The position numbers and the translations under genes are program-made. From the NCBI GenBank assembly GCA_020847545.1, contig JADLBV010000123.1, forward strand, positions 1 to 60,480: DNA of 60,480 bases. The letters run 5' to 3'. Each line of letters begins with the position of its first letter. Position 1 is the first letter of the stretch. Below the pieces are notes generated by a model that ran no database searches, was not told the origin of the DNA, and was given only the letters and a program-made list of their open reading frames with translations. Of this stretch, positions 25,016 to 32,847 are shown in pieces. Origin of the DNA: Phycisphaerales bacterium (GTDB lineage Bacteria > Planctomycetota > Phycisphaerae > Tepidisphaerales > Tepidisphaeraceae).

Positions 25016-26329
25016 ATGAATCAACTTGATCGTTTTCGCTCCAAATCCATCACCGTTGGGGTGATGGGGCTGGGTTATGTCGGTTTGCCGTTGTTGCGGG
25101 CGTTTTTTCAGGCTGGACTGAAGGTGCTGGGGTTTGATGTTGATCCGGCCAAGATTGATCAGCTTAAACAAGGGCGTAATTATCTGACGCACCTTGGGCA
25201 GGATTTTGCAAAAAATCTGGCCTCATCGGATCGGTTTGACGCCACCTGCGATCTTGGACGGCTTGGGGAGGCGGATGCGATCATCATTTGTCTGCCCACG
25301 CCGTTGGGTCGGCATTTGGAGCCGGATTTGAGTTTCATCCAACAGGCGGCGGCCGACATTGCCAAGACACTTCGGCAGGGACAACTTGTGGTGTTGGAAA
25401 GCAGCACCTACCCCGGCACGACGCGCGAAATTCTATTATCAACCTTGTCGGCCACGGGGATGCGGTGCGGGCGGGATTTCTTTGTGGCTTATTCCCCCGA
25501 ACGAGAAGACCCCGGCCGGCGCGATTTCAATACCCAGAGCATCCCCAAACTGGTGGGTGGGATCGATCCGATCTCCGGCGAATTGGCCGAGGCGTTGTAT
25601 CAGCAGGCGATCGCCAAGGTGATTCGCGTCAGCAGCGCGGAGGTGGCCGAGGCGGCCAAGCTGCTGGAGAACATCTACCGGTCGGTCAACATCGCGCTGG
25701 TCAACGAGATGAAGATGGTGCTGGATGCGATGGGGATCGATGTGTGGGAGGTGATCGAGGCGGCCAAAACCAAGCCGTTTGGGTTTCAGGCGTTTTATCC
25801 CGGCCCGGGGCTGGGCGGACATTGCATCCCCATCGATCCGTTTTATCTGACCTGGAAGGCGCGCGAGGTGGGGCAATCGACCCGATTCATCGAACTGGCC
25901 GGGGAGGTCAATCAGTCGATGCCGGGCTTTGTCGTGCAGAAACTGTTGCTGGCGTTCAACCAACGAAAGAAGGCGGTGAATGGTGGGCGCATTCTGGTGT
26001 TGGGGTTGGCGTATAAGCCGAATGTGGACGATGTGCGCGAAAGCCCCAGTTTTGAGTTGATCGAACAACTGGAACATCTTGGGGCGCTGGTTGATTATCA
26101 CGATCCGCACGTCCCGGCCACCCATTCCATGCGACGATGGGGAAACATTGGCAAAAAGAGCATACCGCTGACGCCGCAGTCATTGCGTTCGTATGATTGC
26201 GTGCTGATCGCCACGCATCATTCGGCCATCAACTGGCAGATGGTGGCGGATGAATCACAATTGATCGTGGATACGCGCGGGGCGATGCGGGGTGTCAAAG
26301 GGAGACGAGATCATATCGTGCAGGCGTGA
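25016..26329 (+). CDS. UDP-N-acetylglucosamine / nucleotide-sugar 6-dehydrogenase (WbpA/WbpO type)
   Basis: A 437-residue NAD-dependent dehydrogenase that oxidises C6 of a UDP-hexosamine to the uronic acid. N-terminal Rossmann motif VGVMGLGYVGLPLLRAF, central AEAAKLLENIYRSVNIALVNEM helix, catalytic Cys in PGPGLGGHCIPIDPFYL, and the C-terminal UDP-binding domain (VLGLAYKPNVDDVRESPSFELIEQL). The catalytic motif GGHCIPIDP is typical of UDP-GlcNAc/GalNAc dehydrogenases rather than UDP-glucose dehydrogenase. A ribosome site CGGAG lies 8 nt upstream of the ATG. Convergent with a UDP-sugar epimerase, 1 bp apart; together they could make UDP-GalNAcA for a surface glycan. Confidence 0.92.
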   Translation: MNQLDRFRSKSITVGVMGLGYVGLPLLRAFFQAGLKVLGFDVDPAKIDQLKQGRNYLTHLGQDFAKNLASSDRFDATCDLGRLGEADAIIICLPTPLGRHLEPDLSFIQQAAADIAKTLRQGQLVVLESSTYPGTTREILLSTLSATGMRCGRDFFVAYSPEREDPGRRDFNTQSIPKLVGGIDPISGELAEALYQQAIAKVIRVSSAEVAEAAKLLENIYRSVNIALVNEMKMVLDAMGIDVWEVIEAAKTKPFGFQAFYPGPGLGGHCIPIDPFYLTWKAREVGQSTRFIELAGEVNQSMPGFVVQKLLLAFNQRKKAVNGGRILVLGLAYKPNVDDVRESPSFELIEQLEHLGALVDYHDPHVPATHSMRRWGNIGKKSIPLTPQSLRSYDCVLIATHHSAINWQMVADESQLIVDTRGAMRGVKGRRDHIVQA

Positions 26330-26330
26330 T

Positions 26331-27317
26331 TTATACACCGGCCGATTGATACCAGCGCATCGTCTGTTCCAAACCTTCGTCAAACGACACAATTGACTGA
26401 TAGCCAAGGGTCTGTTCGATCAGCGACAAATCGGCCAAAGAATGTTTGACATCCCCGGCGCGATCGGAGGCGTGGGTGGGGGTTAAACCGGGCCGGCCGA
26501 GCGATTGTGCCATTTTCAACGCCAGTTCGTTCACTGTGATCCGTTGGCCGCAGGCGACGTTGTAGACTTCGCCATTTAAGGGGATTTCGTGGCGAGCGGC
26601 CAGCAGGTTGGCATGGATGGCGTTTTCAACGAAGGTGAAGTCGCGGGATTGTTCACCATCCCCATAAATGGTCGGTTTTTGGCCGGAAAGAATCGCCTTG
26701 GCGAATGCGGCGATGACGGCGGCGTAGGCGCTGTTGGCGTTTTGGCGCGGGCCGAAGATGTTGAAATATCGAAGCGAAACCGTGTCCAGATCGTAGCTGT
26801 TGGCATAGGCGCGCAGGAGCGCCTCGCCGGCGACCTTGTTGGCCGCGTAGGGGCTGGCGGGCAAGGGGGGCATCGATTCGATTTTGGGGAGTTGTTCGCT
26901 GTTGCCATACGCACTGGAACTGGCGGCGAACATCACCCGTTTGACCCCCGCCTCGCGGGCGGCTTCCAAAACATTTAATGTGCCGGTGGCGTTGACTTCG
27001 TGATACAACCGCGGCTGTTCCACGGATCGGGGGACCGAACCCAATGCCGCCTGATGAAAGACATAACGGCAATCGCGCATCGACCGGCGCAACAACTCAA
27101 CATCCAAAATTGATCCGATGTGCAGGTCGGCCAGTGGGAATGATTCGACATTGGATCGAGACCCGCCGGAGAGATCATCCAACACCACGACCGCCGCCCC
27201 CAGCCCGGCCAGCGCCTCCACCAGATGCGAGCCGATAAACCCCGCCCCACCGGTGACGAGGATGCGTGAGCGATGGAAAAATGATCCGTATCGTTTTGAC
27301 CAATCCGTTAATGGCAT
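26331..27317 (-). CDS. NAD-dependent UDP-sugar epimerase (GalE/WbpP type)
   Basis: A 328-residue extended SDR epimerase. Cofactor motif VTGGAGFIGSHLVEAL at about residue 21, FHQAALGSVPRSVEQP, catalytic Ser in AASSSAYGN and YAANKVAGE with catalytic Tyr/Lys, then LRYFNIFGPRQNANSAYAAVI. The motif SVPRSVxxP is that of UDP-GlcNAc 4-epimerases (WbpP/Gne). The ATG is preceded by TAGGAT ending 6 nt upstream with no Shine-Dalgarno site, so the mRNA may be leaderless. Convergent with the UDP-sugar dehydrogenase, so both steps to a uronic amino sugar sit together but are transcribed separately. Confidence 0.92.
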   Translation of the reverse strand: MPLTDWSKRYGSFFHRSRILVTGGAGFIGSHLVEALAGLGAAVVVLDDLSGGSRSNVESFPLADLHIGSILDVELLRRSMRDCRYVFHQAALGSVPRSVEQPRLYHEVNATGTLNVLEAAREAGVKRVMFAASSSAYGNSEQLPKIESMPPLPASPYAANKVAGEALLRAYANSYDLDTVSLRYFNIFGPRQNANSAYAAVIAAFAKAILSGQKPTIYGDGEQSRDFTFVENAIHANLLAARHEIPLNGEVYNVACGQRITVNELALKMAQSLGRPGLTPTHASDRAGDVKHSLADLSLIEQTLGYQSIVSFDEGLEQTMRWYQSAGV

Positions 27318-27380
27318 GAACCCATCCTATCGGAGGGGTGGATGGGCCTCAATCGTGTGACTGGAAAGAGATTGAGGAGC

Positions 27381-27908
27381 TTATGTCGAGCCTTCAGGGC
27401 GGGAATCTTCGAGGCCAATGCCGGATTGTTCTCCGGGGGGGAGGTTGCCAAGGTCGAAGTCCGAGGCGGAATCTTCGGAATTCAAGGCCGACATGGGGTC
27501 GAATTCATCGGTGGGGTGGGCCATGGCGGTTTCAAGATGCTCGGCCTCCTGGGATGAGTTGGCATCCGTGGCGGTGGCGGCCGGCGCGGGAGGGGTCATG
27601 TCATCTTCGTTGGGATAGCCGTCGATCTGGACGATGAACGCCACCGAACCGATGCGGATGGAATCTCCCGGTCCGACGGCCGCCTCCTGGATGCGTTCGC
27701 CATTGCGGAACGTGCCGTTGGAGCTGCCGAGGTCTTCGATTCGCAGGTTTTGGCCATCCTTGATGAGCCGGCAATGTTTGCGAGAGACTTCTCCGAGCGG
27801 AATCCGCAGGTCGCAGTCTTCACGCCGGCCGATCACGGTGACATCGCGCGCCACGGAGAAACTCCGGCGTTCGCTGTCTCCTTTGAACATCACCAAAACC
27901 ACCTGCAT
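27381..27908 (-). CDS. FHA domain protein
   Basis: A 175-residue protein consisting of one forkhead-associated domain (about residues 1-100) and an acidic, low-complexity tail. The FHA core motifs are clear: VIGRREDCDLRIP, EVSRKHCRL and IEDLGSSNGTFRNGERI, the phosphothreonine-binding loop set. It would bind phosphorylated partner proteins, for example in kinase signalling, but no kinase is nearby. The ATG at 27908 (MQVVLVMFKG) has GAGG 8 nt upstream; the frame is open 25 codons further but that part is unrelated. The tail is rich in Asp, Glu, Ser and Pro (about residues 100-175) and is probably disordered. Confidence 0.88.
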   Translation of the reverse strand: MQVVLVMFKGDSERRSFSVARDVTVIGRREDCDLRIPLGEVSRKHCRLIKDGQNLRIEDLGSSNGTFRNGERIQEAAVGPGDSIRIGSVAFIVQIDGYPNEDDMTPPAPAATATDANSSQEAEHLETAMAHPTDEFDPMSALNSEDSASDFDLGNLPPGEQSGIGLEDSRPEGST

Positions 27909-28015
27909 AGCTGTCGCCTCTGGAGGATGTGGAACGGGTTTTGAACCATTTTCTAACTTAGCCTCGGAAATGGATTTGAGCAAGTTTGAATGGAGGTTTA
28001 CGACGGGGGAATGCC

Positions 28016-28021
28016 TATAAT
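28016..28021 (+). promoter_or_regulatory. -10 box of the hemW promoter
   Basis: TATAAT, a perfect -10 hexamer, ends 11 nt before the hemW ATG at 28033. Transcription would start near 28028, leaving about 5 nt of leader and no room for a Shine-Dalgarno site. No good -35 box is evident. Confidence 0.5.
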
Positions 28022-28032
28022 CCCTGCCAACG

Positions 28033-29214
28033 ATGATGGATGTTCAATCAGAACAATTTTCCCCGCACATGCTGCCCGGAGGGTTGGCCGAGGGGCTGTA
28101 TGTGCATGTGCCGTTTTGTTTTCACAAGTGTCATTATTGCGATTTTTACAGCATCACTCGCCAGGATGAGGGGAGGATGGGGAAATTTGTCGAAAGATTG
28201 CTGAAAGAAGCTGAGGTTTGGGGAAGTTCAAGCCGGATCAGTACGGTTTTTTTCGGGGGTGGGACGCCGAGTTTGTTGCCGTTGGAGATGATGCGCAAAC
28301 TGTTACAGGGATTGAAGTTAAGATTTGACTTGTCACAAGTGGATGAATGGACTGTGGAGGTGAACCCAGCAACCGCGACGCTGGAATACTGCCAGATGTT
28401 GAGGGAGGAGGGGGTGAATCGATTGTCGTTTGGAGCGCAAAGCTTTGTGGTGGCGGAACTTGCGACATTGGAGCGGCATCATGAGCCAAGGCAGGTGGCC
28501 GAGAGTTTGCAACTGGCGAGGCAAGCGGGGTTTAAGCGGTTGAACATCGATCTGATTTATGCGATTCCGGGGCAGACGTTGGAATCATGGCGGAGGTCGC
28601 TGGAAGAAGGAATGGCGTTGGGGACGGGGCATATGTCCTGTTATGGGCTGACGTATGAGCCGAACACGCCGATGGCGGTGAAAAAGAGGTTGGGGGTGAT
28701 CAAGGGGGCGGAGGAGTCGGTGGAGCTGGAGATGCTTCGACACACGAGGCGACGGTTGGCGGAGGTGGGTTGGCCGGCGTATGAGATCAGCAATTATGCG
28801 AAGGAGGGGGAGGAATGTCGGCACAATCTGATGTATTGGCGCGGGGGGAATTATATTGGGTTGGGGCCGTCGGGGGCATCACATGTGGAGGGGTGGAGGT
28901 GGAGGAATCGGCCGCATTTGAGGGAGTGGGAGGAGGCGGTGGATGAGGGTCGGTTGGCGGCAGTGGAGGTGGAAAAATTGTCGGCCGAGCAGCGGGCGCG
29001 GGAACTGGGGATGTTGATGCTGCGGTTGAGACGGGGGATAAACTATGAGGAATTTGCGGGTCGTACGGGGATGGACGCCCGTATGCTTTTTGCGGGGGTG
29101 GTGGGGCAAATGACAAATCATGGGCTGCTGGAGGGGGATCAAAGCGGGTTTTGGCTGTCTGAGGGGGGATTGGCGGTGGCGGATGCCATCTCGGCGGAGT
29201 TGTTGAAGGGCTGA
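28033..29214 (+). CDS. hemW: Radical SAM family heme chaperone HemW
   Basis: A 393-residue member of the oxygen-independent coproporphyrinogen oxidase-like family. The radical SAM cluster motif CxxxCxxC is present without the extra Cys of true HemN: YVHVPFCFHKCHYCDFYS. Then FFGGGTPSLLP, EVNPATATLEYCQMLREEGVNRLSFGAQSF and the C-terminal HemN-like domain (ISNYAKEGEECRHNLMYWRGGNYIGLGPSGASH). HemW inserts heme into respiratory proteins rather than acting as an oxidase. Two ATGs are adjacent (28033 and 28036). A perfect TATAAT lies upstream with no ribosome site. Confidence 0.93.
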   Translation: MMDVQSEQFSPHMLPGGLAEGLYVHVPFCFHKCHYCDFYSITRQDEGRMGKFVERLLKEAEVWGSSSRISTVFFGGGTPSLLPLEMMRKLLQGLKLRFDLSQVDEWTVEVNPATATLEYCQMLREEGVNRLSFGAQSFVVAELATLERHHEPRQVAESLQLARQAGFKRLNIDLIYAIPGQTLESWRRSLEEGMALGTGHMSCYGLTYEPNTPMAVKKRLGVIKGAEESVELEMLRHTRRRLAEVGWPAYEISNYAKEGEECRHNLMYWRGGNYIGLGPSGASHVEGWRWRNRPHLREWEEAVDEGRLAAVEVEKLSAEQRARELGMLMLRLRRGINYEEFAGRTGMDARMLFAGVVGQMTNHGLLEGDQSGFWLSEGGLAVADAISAELLKG

Positions 29215-29410
29215 TAACGGGTGGGCGGACAGGTTTGCGGGGGGCATTTCGACTAATTCAGGGGCGTTTCACCGTCGATATTTTTCGGTGGAGGCTTCCA
29301 GTTCAATGAATCTCGGTGAACTGCGGAAACAGATTCTGAACGGTTTGCCTTTGCTCCGGGTGGTGGGCGAATTGTAAGTCCATCGTGGGCAAGTTGGAGT
29401 TGGAGAGAGG

Positions 29411-30712
29411 ATGTTTGGACTGGCGAAGAAATTTTTTGTACCCAAGGCCAACCCGATCGGGGTGGATTTTGGGAGTGATGCGCTGCGGTTGGCGCAGGTT
29501 CGATATGAGGAGGGGGATTATCGACTGATCGCGGCGGCCAGCGCGGATGTGCCATCGCATGTGAGGAATGACCCATCGGCGAAGCTGGCGTTTTTTGTGC
29601 AGACGACGAGGGATTTGCTGGCGCAGGGAAATTTTGTGGGCCGGCAGGCGGTGTTGTCGTTGCCGGCGTCGATGATGTTCATTCAGCATCTGCGGATGGC
29701 GAAGATGGATGAGCAATCGACGCTCAAGGCGCTGCCTTGGGAGGCGCAGGGGAAATTACCGATCGACCCTTCGTTGGCGTTGATGCGGCACATTGTCGCG
29801 GGGGAGGTGTATGCGGATTCGGAACCGAAGCAGGAAATTATTTTTATGGCGGCCAGCCGGGAGGCGGTGAACCAACTGCTGGGGGCGGCCGGCCGGGCGA
29901 AACTGGATGTGGTGGGGATGAACATCGAGGCCAAGGCGGTGGTGGACTGCTTTGGGCATATCTATCGGCGCAAGACCGATCAGGAAGTCACCAATTGTTT
30001 TGTGGACATCGGATGCACGGCGACGCGGGTGTTTGTGGCGCGTGGGGAGCAGATTTTGCTGGCGCGGTCGATTCCGGTGGGTGGAGACCACCTGACGCGG
30101 GCGGTGGCGGAGGGGATGGGGATGAAGTTTGAGGAAGCCAGGATGCTGCGAATCAAACTGGCGGCCGTGCAGGCGAGCCATGTTGAAGCGCCGGTCAAGG
30201 TGGCGGTTCGTGAGGAGGCATCGGAGGAGAACAGTTTCGCGTTGTTGTCGGCGGGGTTGAGGGCGGGCGAGGGTCAGCAGCGGCGGGTGGAGGATGGGTT
30301 GAATGATCGGATGGGCGGGGTGGCGCTGGCCGATGCGGAGGTGGAGGATCGAGGGATGGCGGACGTGATGGGGCAGGGGCCGGCGGTGGAGCGGGCGTGC
30401 GAACCGGTGACGGGGAAGCTGGTGGAGGAGTTGGATTTGTGCCGGCGGTATTACGAGACGACGTTTCCGAGCGGCGGGGTGGACCGTTTGATTTTTGTGG
30501 GTGGGGAAGCGCGTCAGCGGGCGATGTGCCAGCGGATTGCGCGGGAGTTGGGGCTGGCGGCGCAGGTGGGTGATCCGCTGGTGCGGATGGGGCGGACGAG
30601 TGATGTGGGGATTGAAAGCGGAATTGACCGGAGGCAGGCGCAGCCGTCGTGGGCGGTGGCGATTGGTTTGAGTTTGGGGCCTGTGGGTGTGCGCAATGAG
30701 GTGCGGGTATGA
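29411..30712 (+). CDS. pilM: Type IV pilus assembly protein PilM
   Basis: Actin-like cytoplasmic ATP-binding protein that anchors the PilN-O-P complex to the inner membrane platform. 433 residues (usual about 350). N-terminus FVPKANPIGVDFGSDALRLAQV is the phosphate-1 loop; FVDIGCTATRVFVARGEQILLARSIPVGGDHLTRAVAEGM is the second phosphate region. An insertion of roughly 90 mostly hydrophilic residues (about 255-340) interrupts the fold before the C-terminal VDRLIFVGGEARQRAMCQRIARELGL. GGAGAGAGG precedes the ATG. First gene of the pilus operon; the 196 bp upstream (29215-29410) contain no gene. Confidence 0.88.
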   Translation: MFGLAKKFFVPKANPIGVDFGSDALRLAQVRYEEGDYRLIAAASADVPSHVRNDPSAKLAFFVQTTRDLLAQGNFVGRQAVLSLPASMMFIQHLRMAKMDEQSTLKALPWEAQGKLPIDPSLALMRHIVAGEVYADSEPKQEIIFMAASREAVNQLLGAAGRAKLDVVGMNIEAKAVVDCFGHIYRRKTDQEVTNCFVDIGCTATRVFVARGEQILLARSIPVGGDHLTRAVAEGMGMKFEEARMLRIKLAAVQASHVEAPVKVAVREEASEENSFALLSAGLRAGEGQQRRVEDGLNDRMGGVALADAEVEDRGMADVMGQGPAVERACEPVTGKLVEELDLCRRYYETTFPSGGVDRLIFVGGEARQRAMCQRIARELGLAAQVGDPLVRMGRTSDVGIESGIDRRQAQPSWAVAIGLSLGPVGVRNEVRV

Positions 30713-31440
30713 ATGTGTCGCCCAATCAACTGAGTTTTCTGCCGGATGATTACCTGGAGCGCAAGGCGCGTCGTCGAACGAACGTGATTTGCGCTTCGTT
30801 GTTTGTGGTGGTCAGTTTGGCGCTGGGGGGGGCGTTTACGCTGGATCAGCGGGCCAATCGGCAGATACAAAGCCGCGAAGACCAGGTGAACCAACGGTAC
30901 GCCGAGGCGGCCAAGCGGATCGTGCAGGTGGAGCAGATGCAGGAGAAACAGCGGCAACTGGCCCGGCAGGCGGAGCTGAGCGCTTCGTTGCTGGAGAAGG
31001 TTCCGAGGAGTTTTATTCTGGCGCAGATCACCAATTCGCTGCCCGGAGGGGTGTCATTGTTGGAATTCAAGCTGGAGTCGAAGGTTCGGGCGACCCCTCC
31101 GCCGCCGACAAAGACGGCGTTTGAGCAGCGAAAGGCGGAGATGGATGCGCAGAAGAAGGCCGCATCCCCCCCGCCGCCGGAGCCAAAACGGTATGACGTG
31201 ACGATGAAGCTGACGGGGGTGGCACAGACGGATGTGCAGGTGGCGCAGTACATCAACAAGTTGTCGCAATCGACGCTGTTGCGGGATGTCAATCTGCTGG
31301 TGAGCGATCAGTACACCCAGGGGGATGACAAGCTGCGGCGGTTTGAGCTGGAGATGACGTTGCGGCCGGATGCGGAGGCGACGGTGGACCTGAATCGTCA
31401 GAATCGGACGGCGGCGGTGGATGTGGAGGCGCGGCCATGA
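30709..31440 (+). CDS. pilN: Type IV pilus assembly protein PilN
   Basis: A 243-residue bitopic inner-membrane protein that interacts with PilM and PilO. The N-terminal LSFLPDDYLERKARRR is the PilM-binding motif of PilN (usual form INLLPxxYRxxK). One membrane helix (ICASLFVVVSLALGGAFTL) is followed by a coiled coil of about 60 residues (REDQVNQRYAEAAKRIVQVEQM...) and a ferredoxin-like domain after a Pro-rich linker (SPPPPEPKRYDVTMKLTGVAQTDVQVAQYINKL). It overlaps pilM by 4 nt (ATGA) and pilO by 4 nt, so the three are translationally coupled. Confidence 0.9.
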   Translation: MNVSPNQLSFLPDDYLERKARRRTNVICASLFVVVSLALGGAFTLDQRANRQIQSREDQVNQRYAEAAKRIVQVEQMQEKQRQLARQAELSASLLEKVPRSFILAQITNSLPGGVSLLEFKLESKVRATPPPPTKTAFEQRKAEMDAQKKAASPPPPEPKRYDVTMKLTGVAQTDVQVAQYINKLSQSTLLRDVNLLVSDQYTQGDDKLRRFELEMTLRPDAEATVDLNRQNRTAAVDVEARP

Positions 31441-31982
31441 AATTGGGTATCAGGGAAATCCTGTTGTTCACGTTGATATTGGGCGTGTTGGGCGGGTCGT
31501 ATTTCTTCGGGTTTCGGCGGACGACGGCCGAGCGCGAAAGGAAACTGGCGGAGATTGGCCGCAAGGAGCAGCATTTGGCGAATCTGCGGCAGGTGACCAG
31601 CGGGATCGATGATCTGAACAACAAGATCAATGAATTTGAGCGGGCGATCGCATTTTTTGAATCGAAGCTGCCGCAGGAAAAAGAGGTGGATCAGATTCTC
31701 AAGGAGGTCTGGCAACTGGCGGAGGCCAATTCGCTGCAAACCAAGACGATCAAGACGATGCGGAGCGAGAAGGCGGCCAATTACAGCGAGCAGCCGATCC
31801 AGTTGAGTTTGAGCGGAGATTTCAACGGGTTTTATGCCTTTTTGCTGCAATTGGAGAAGCTGCCGCGAATCACGCGGATCGGGCAGATGAATTTGCAGAA
31901 GATCAACGGGCACGATGGGGAGATGCAGGCACAGCTGACGGTGAGCATCTTCTTTGAACCGGATGGTCAGTCGGCTCAATAA
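31437..31982 (+). CDS. pilO: Type IV pilus assembly protein PilO
   Basis: A 181-residue inner membrane protein pairing with PilN. One N-terminal helix (EILLFTLILGVLGGSYFFGF), a periplasmic coiled coil (TAERERKLAEIGRKEQHLANLRQVTSGIDDLNNKINEFERAIAFFESKLP), then a ferredoxin-like domain with IQLSLSGDFNGFYAFLLQLEKLPRITRIGQMNLQ, the classic PilO beta-alpha-beta unit. It overlaps pilN by 4 nt. Identification is from architecture, order and the DFNGFYAFLLQLE motif. Confidence 0.9.
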   Translation: MKLGIREILLFTLILGVLGGSYFFGFRRTTAERERKLAEIGRKEQHLANLRQVTSGIDDLNNKINEFERAIAFFESKLPQEKEVDQILKEVWQLAEANSLQTKTIKTMRSEKAANYSEQPIQLSLSGDFNGFYAFLLQLEKLPRITRIGQMNLQKINGHDGEMQAQLTVSIFFEPDGQSAQ

Positions 31983-32006
31983 TACGATGAGTGAACGGAG
32001 CGATTT

Positions 32007-32678
32007 ATGAGCGATGAAACACACGATGAGCGGATGATGGGTGATGATCAGTCCTCTGGAGAATTACAGGCGGAATTGATGTCGGGGGGTGAGGGTGAAT
32101 TTGTGTTAGCCGAGGCTCCCAAGCCTAAAAACAAGGGGTTGACGGTGTTGCTTGGGGTGGTGCTGGCGGGGGCTTGTGCGATTTACCTGACCTATTTTCG
32201 CCACGGGCCGCAATCGGCGGCGGCGGCGACCAATGAACAAAGCGAGCAGAACAGCGCGGCGATCAGCCGATTCCTGGAGGCGGGCGGGGAGAATATCAAG
32301 TTGATGGAACGGATGTTGCGGAGCACCGAGAAGGTGGTGCAGCAGTTTCGCAGTTATCCGAGCACCACGCAGGTTCCGTTGGCGGGGTTGAAGGCGAATC
32401 CGTTCCGATATGAGGCGATCAAGGGGGCGGATCCGGCGGCGGATGAGGAGTTGGCGCGCAAACAGCGGGCCGAGGAACGGGCGGCGGTGTTGAAGTCGGT
32501 GCAGGAGTTGCAGTTGCAGTCGATCATGTGCGGGGAGAGCCGGCGGGCGTGCATGATTAATAATACGTTGTATGGCGAGGGGCAGCAGGTGGAAAGCTTC
32601 ACCATCGAGAAGATCACTCCCGATTCGGTGATTGTGAAAAACGGATCGTACCGGTTTGAACTGAAGATGCAGAGGTAG
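32007..32678 (+). CDS. pilP: PilP-like inner-membrane/periplasmic pilus protein
   Basis: A 223-residue protein at the PilP position. It has an acidic cytoplasmic stretch of about 45 residues, one membrane helix (LTVLLGVVLAGACAIYLTYF), a helical middle part and a small C-terminal beta domain (QLQSIMCGESRRACMINNTLYGEGQQVESFTIEKITPDSVIVKNGSYRFELKM) resembling the HR domain of GspC/PilP that contacts the secretin. It is not a lipoprotein, unlike classical PilP, and the cytoplasmic acidic tail is an addition. ACGGAG lies 6 nt before the start. The secretin PilQ itself is not in the window. Homology is by order and fold pattern. Confidence 0.7.
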   Translation: MSDETHDERMMGDDQSSGELQAELMSGGEGEFVLAEAPKPKNKGLTVLLGVVLAGACAIYLTYFRHGPQSAAAATNEQSEQNSAAISRFLEAGGENIKLMERMLRSTEKVVQQFRSYPSTTQVPLAGLKANPFRYEAIKGADPAADEELARKQRAEERAAVLKSVQELQLQSIMCGESRRACMINNTLYGEGQQVESFTIEKITPDSVIVKNGSYRFELKMQR

Positions 32679-32785
32679 AGAATTTTTGATTTTAGATTTT
32701 TGATTTTCGAGTTGGATTTTCGAGTTGGGATTGAAGATTGGTATTTGTATTTCAATCTAAAATCAACAATCGAAAATCGAAAATA
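32679..32785. repeat. AT-rich dispersed repeat with inverted and tandem copies
   Basis: A strongly AT-rich block in a GC-rich genome. TTGATTTTAGATT (32686-32698) and AATCTAAAATCAA (32754-32766) are exact inverted copies. GATTTTCGAGTTG is repeated in tandem at 32702-32714 and 32715-32727, and further GATTTTCGA-like units occur in both orientations. It occupies the pilP-pilB gap with the hairpin at 32807-32832. Nothing here looks coding. Confidence 0.75.
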
Positions 32786-32806
32786 AATACAGACCCTCTC
32801 CCCTGC

Positions 32807-32832
32807 CCCTCTCCCTGGGTACAGGGAGAGGG
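32807..32832. repeat. Hairpin repeat CCCTCTCCCTG-loop-CAGGGAGAGGG
   Basis: Perfect 11-bp arms with a 4-nt loop, 16 bp before the pilB start. The same design (C3T + C-run arm of exactly 11 bp) occurs at 24813-24839 and 24891-24917, so these are probably members of one dispersed element family. It will sequester nothing essential in the pilB ribosome site, which lies just after it (GGTGGTGAGAG). Confidence 0.75.
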
Positions 32833-32847
32833 AGATGGTGGTGAGAG

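Noticed and set aside
29253-29716. Minus-strand frames upstream of pilM
   Set aside because: They overlap the pilM coding region, lack a ribosome site and have shadow composition.
32683-32784. CRISPR-like array in the AT-rich block
   Set aside because: Repeats are short, degenerate and in both orientations, with no regular spacers and no cas genes.
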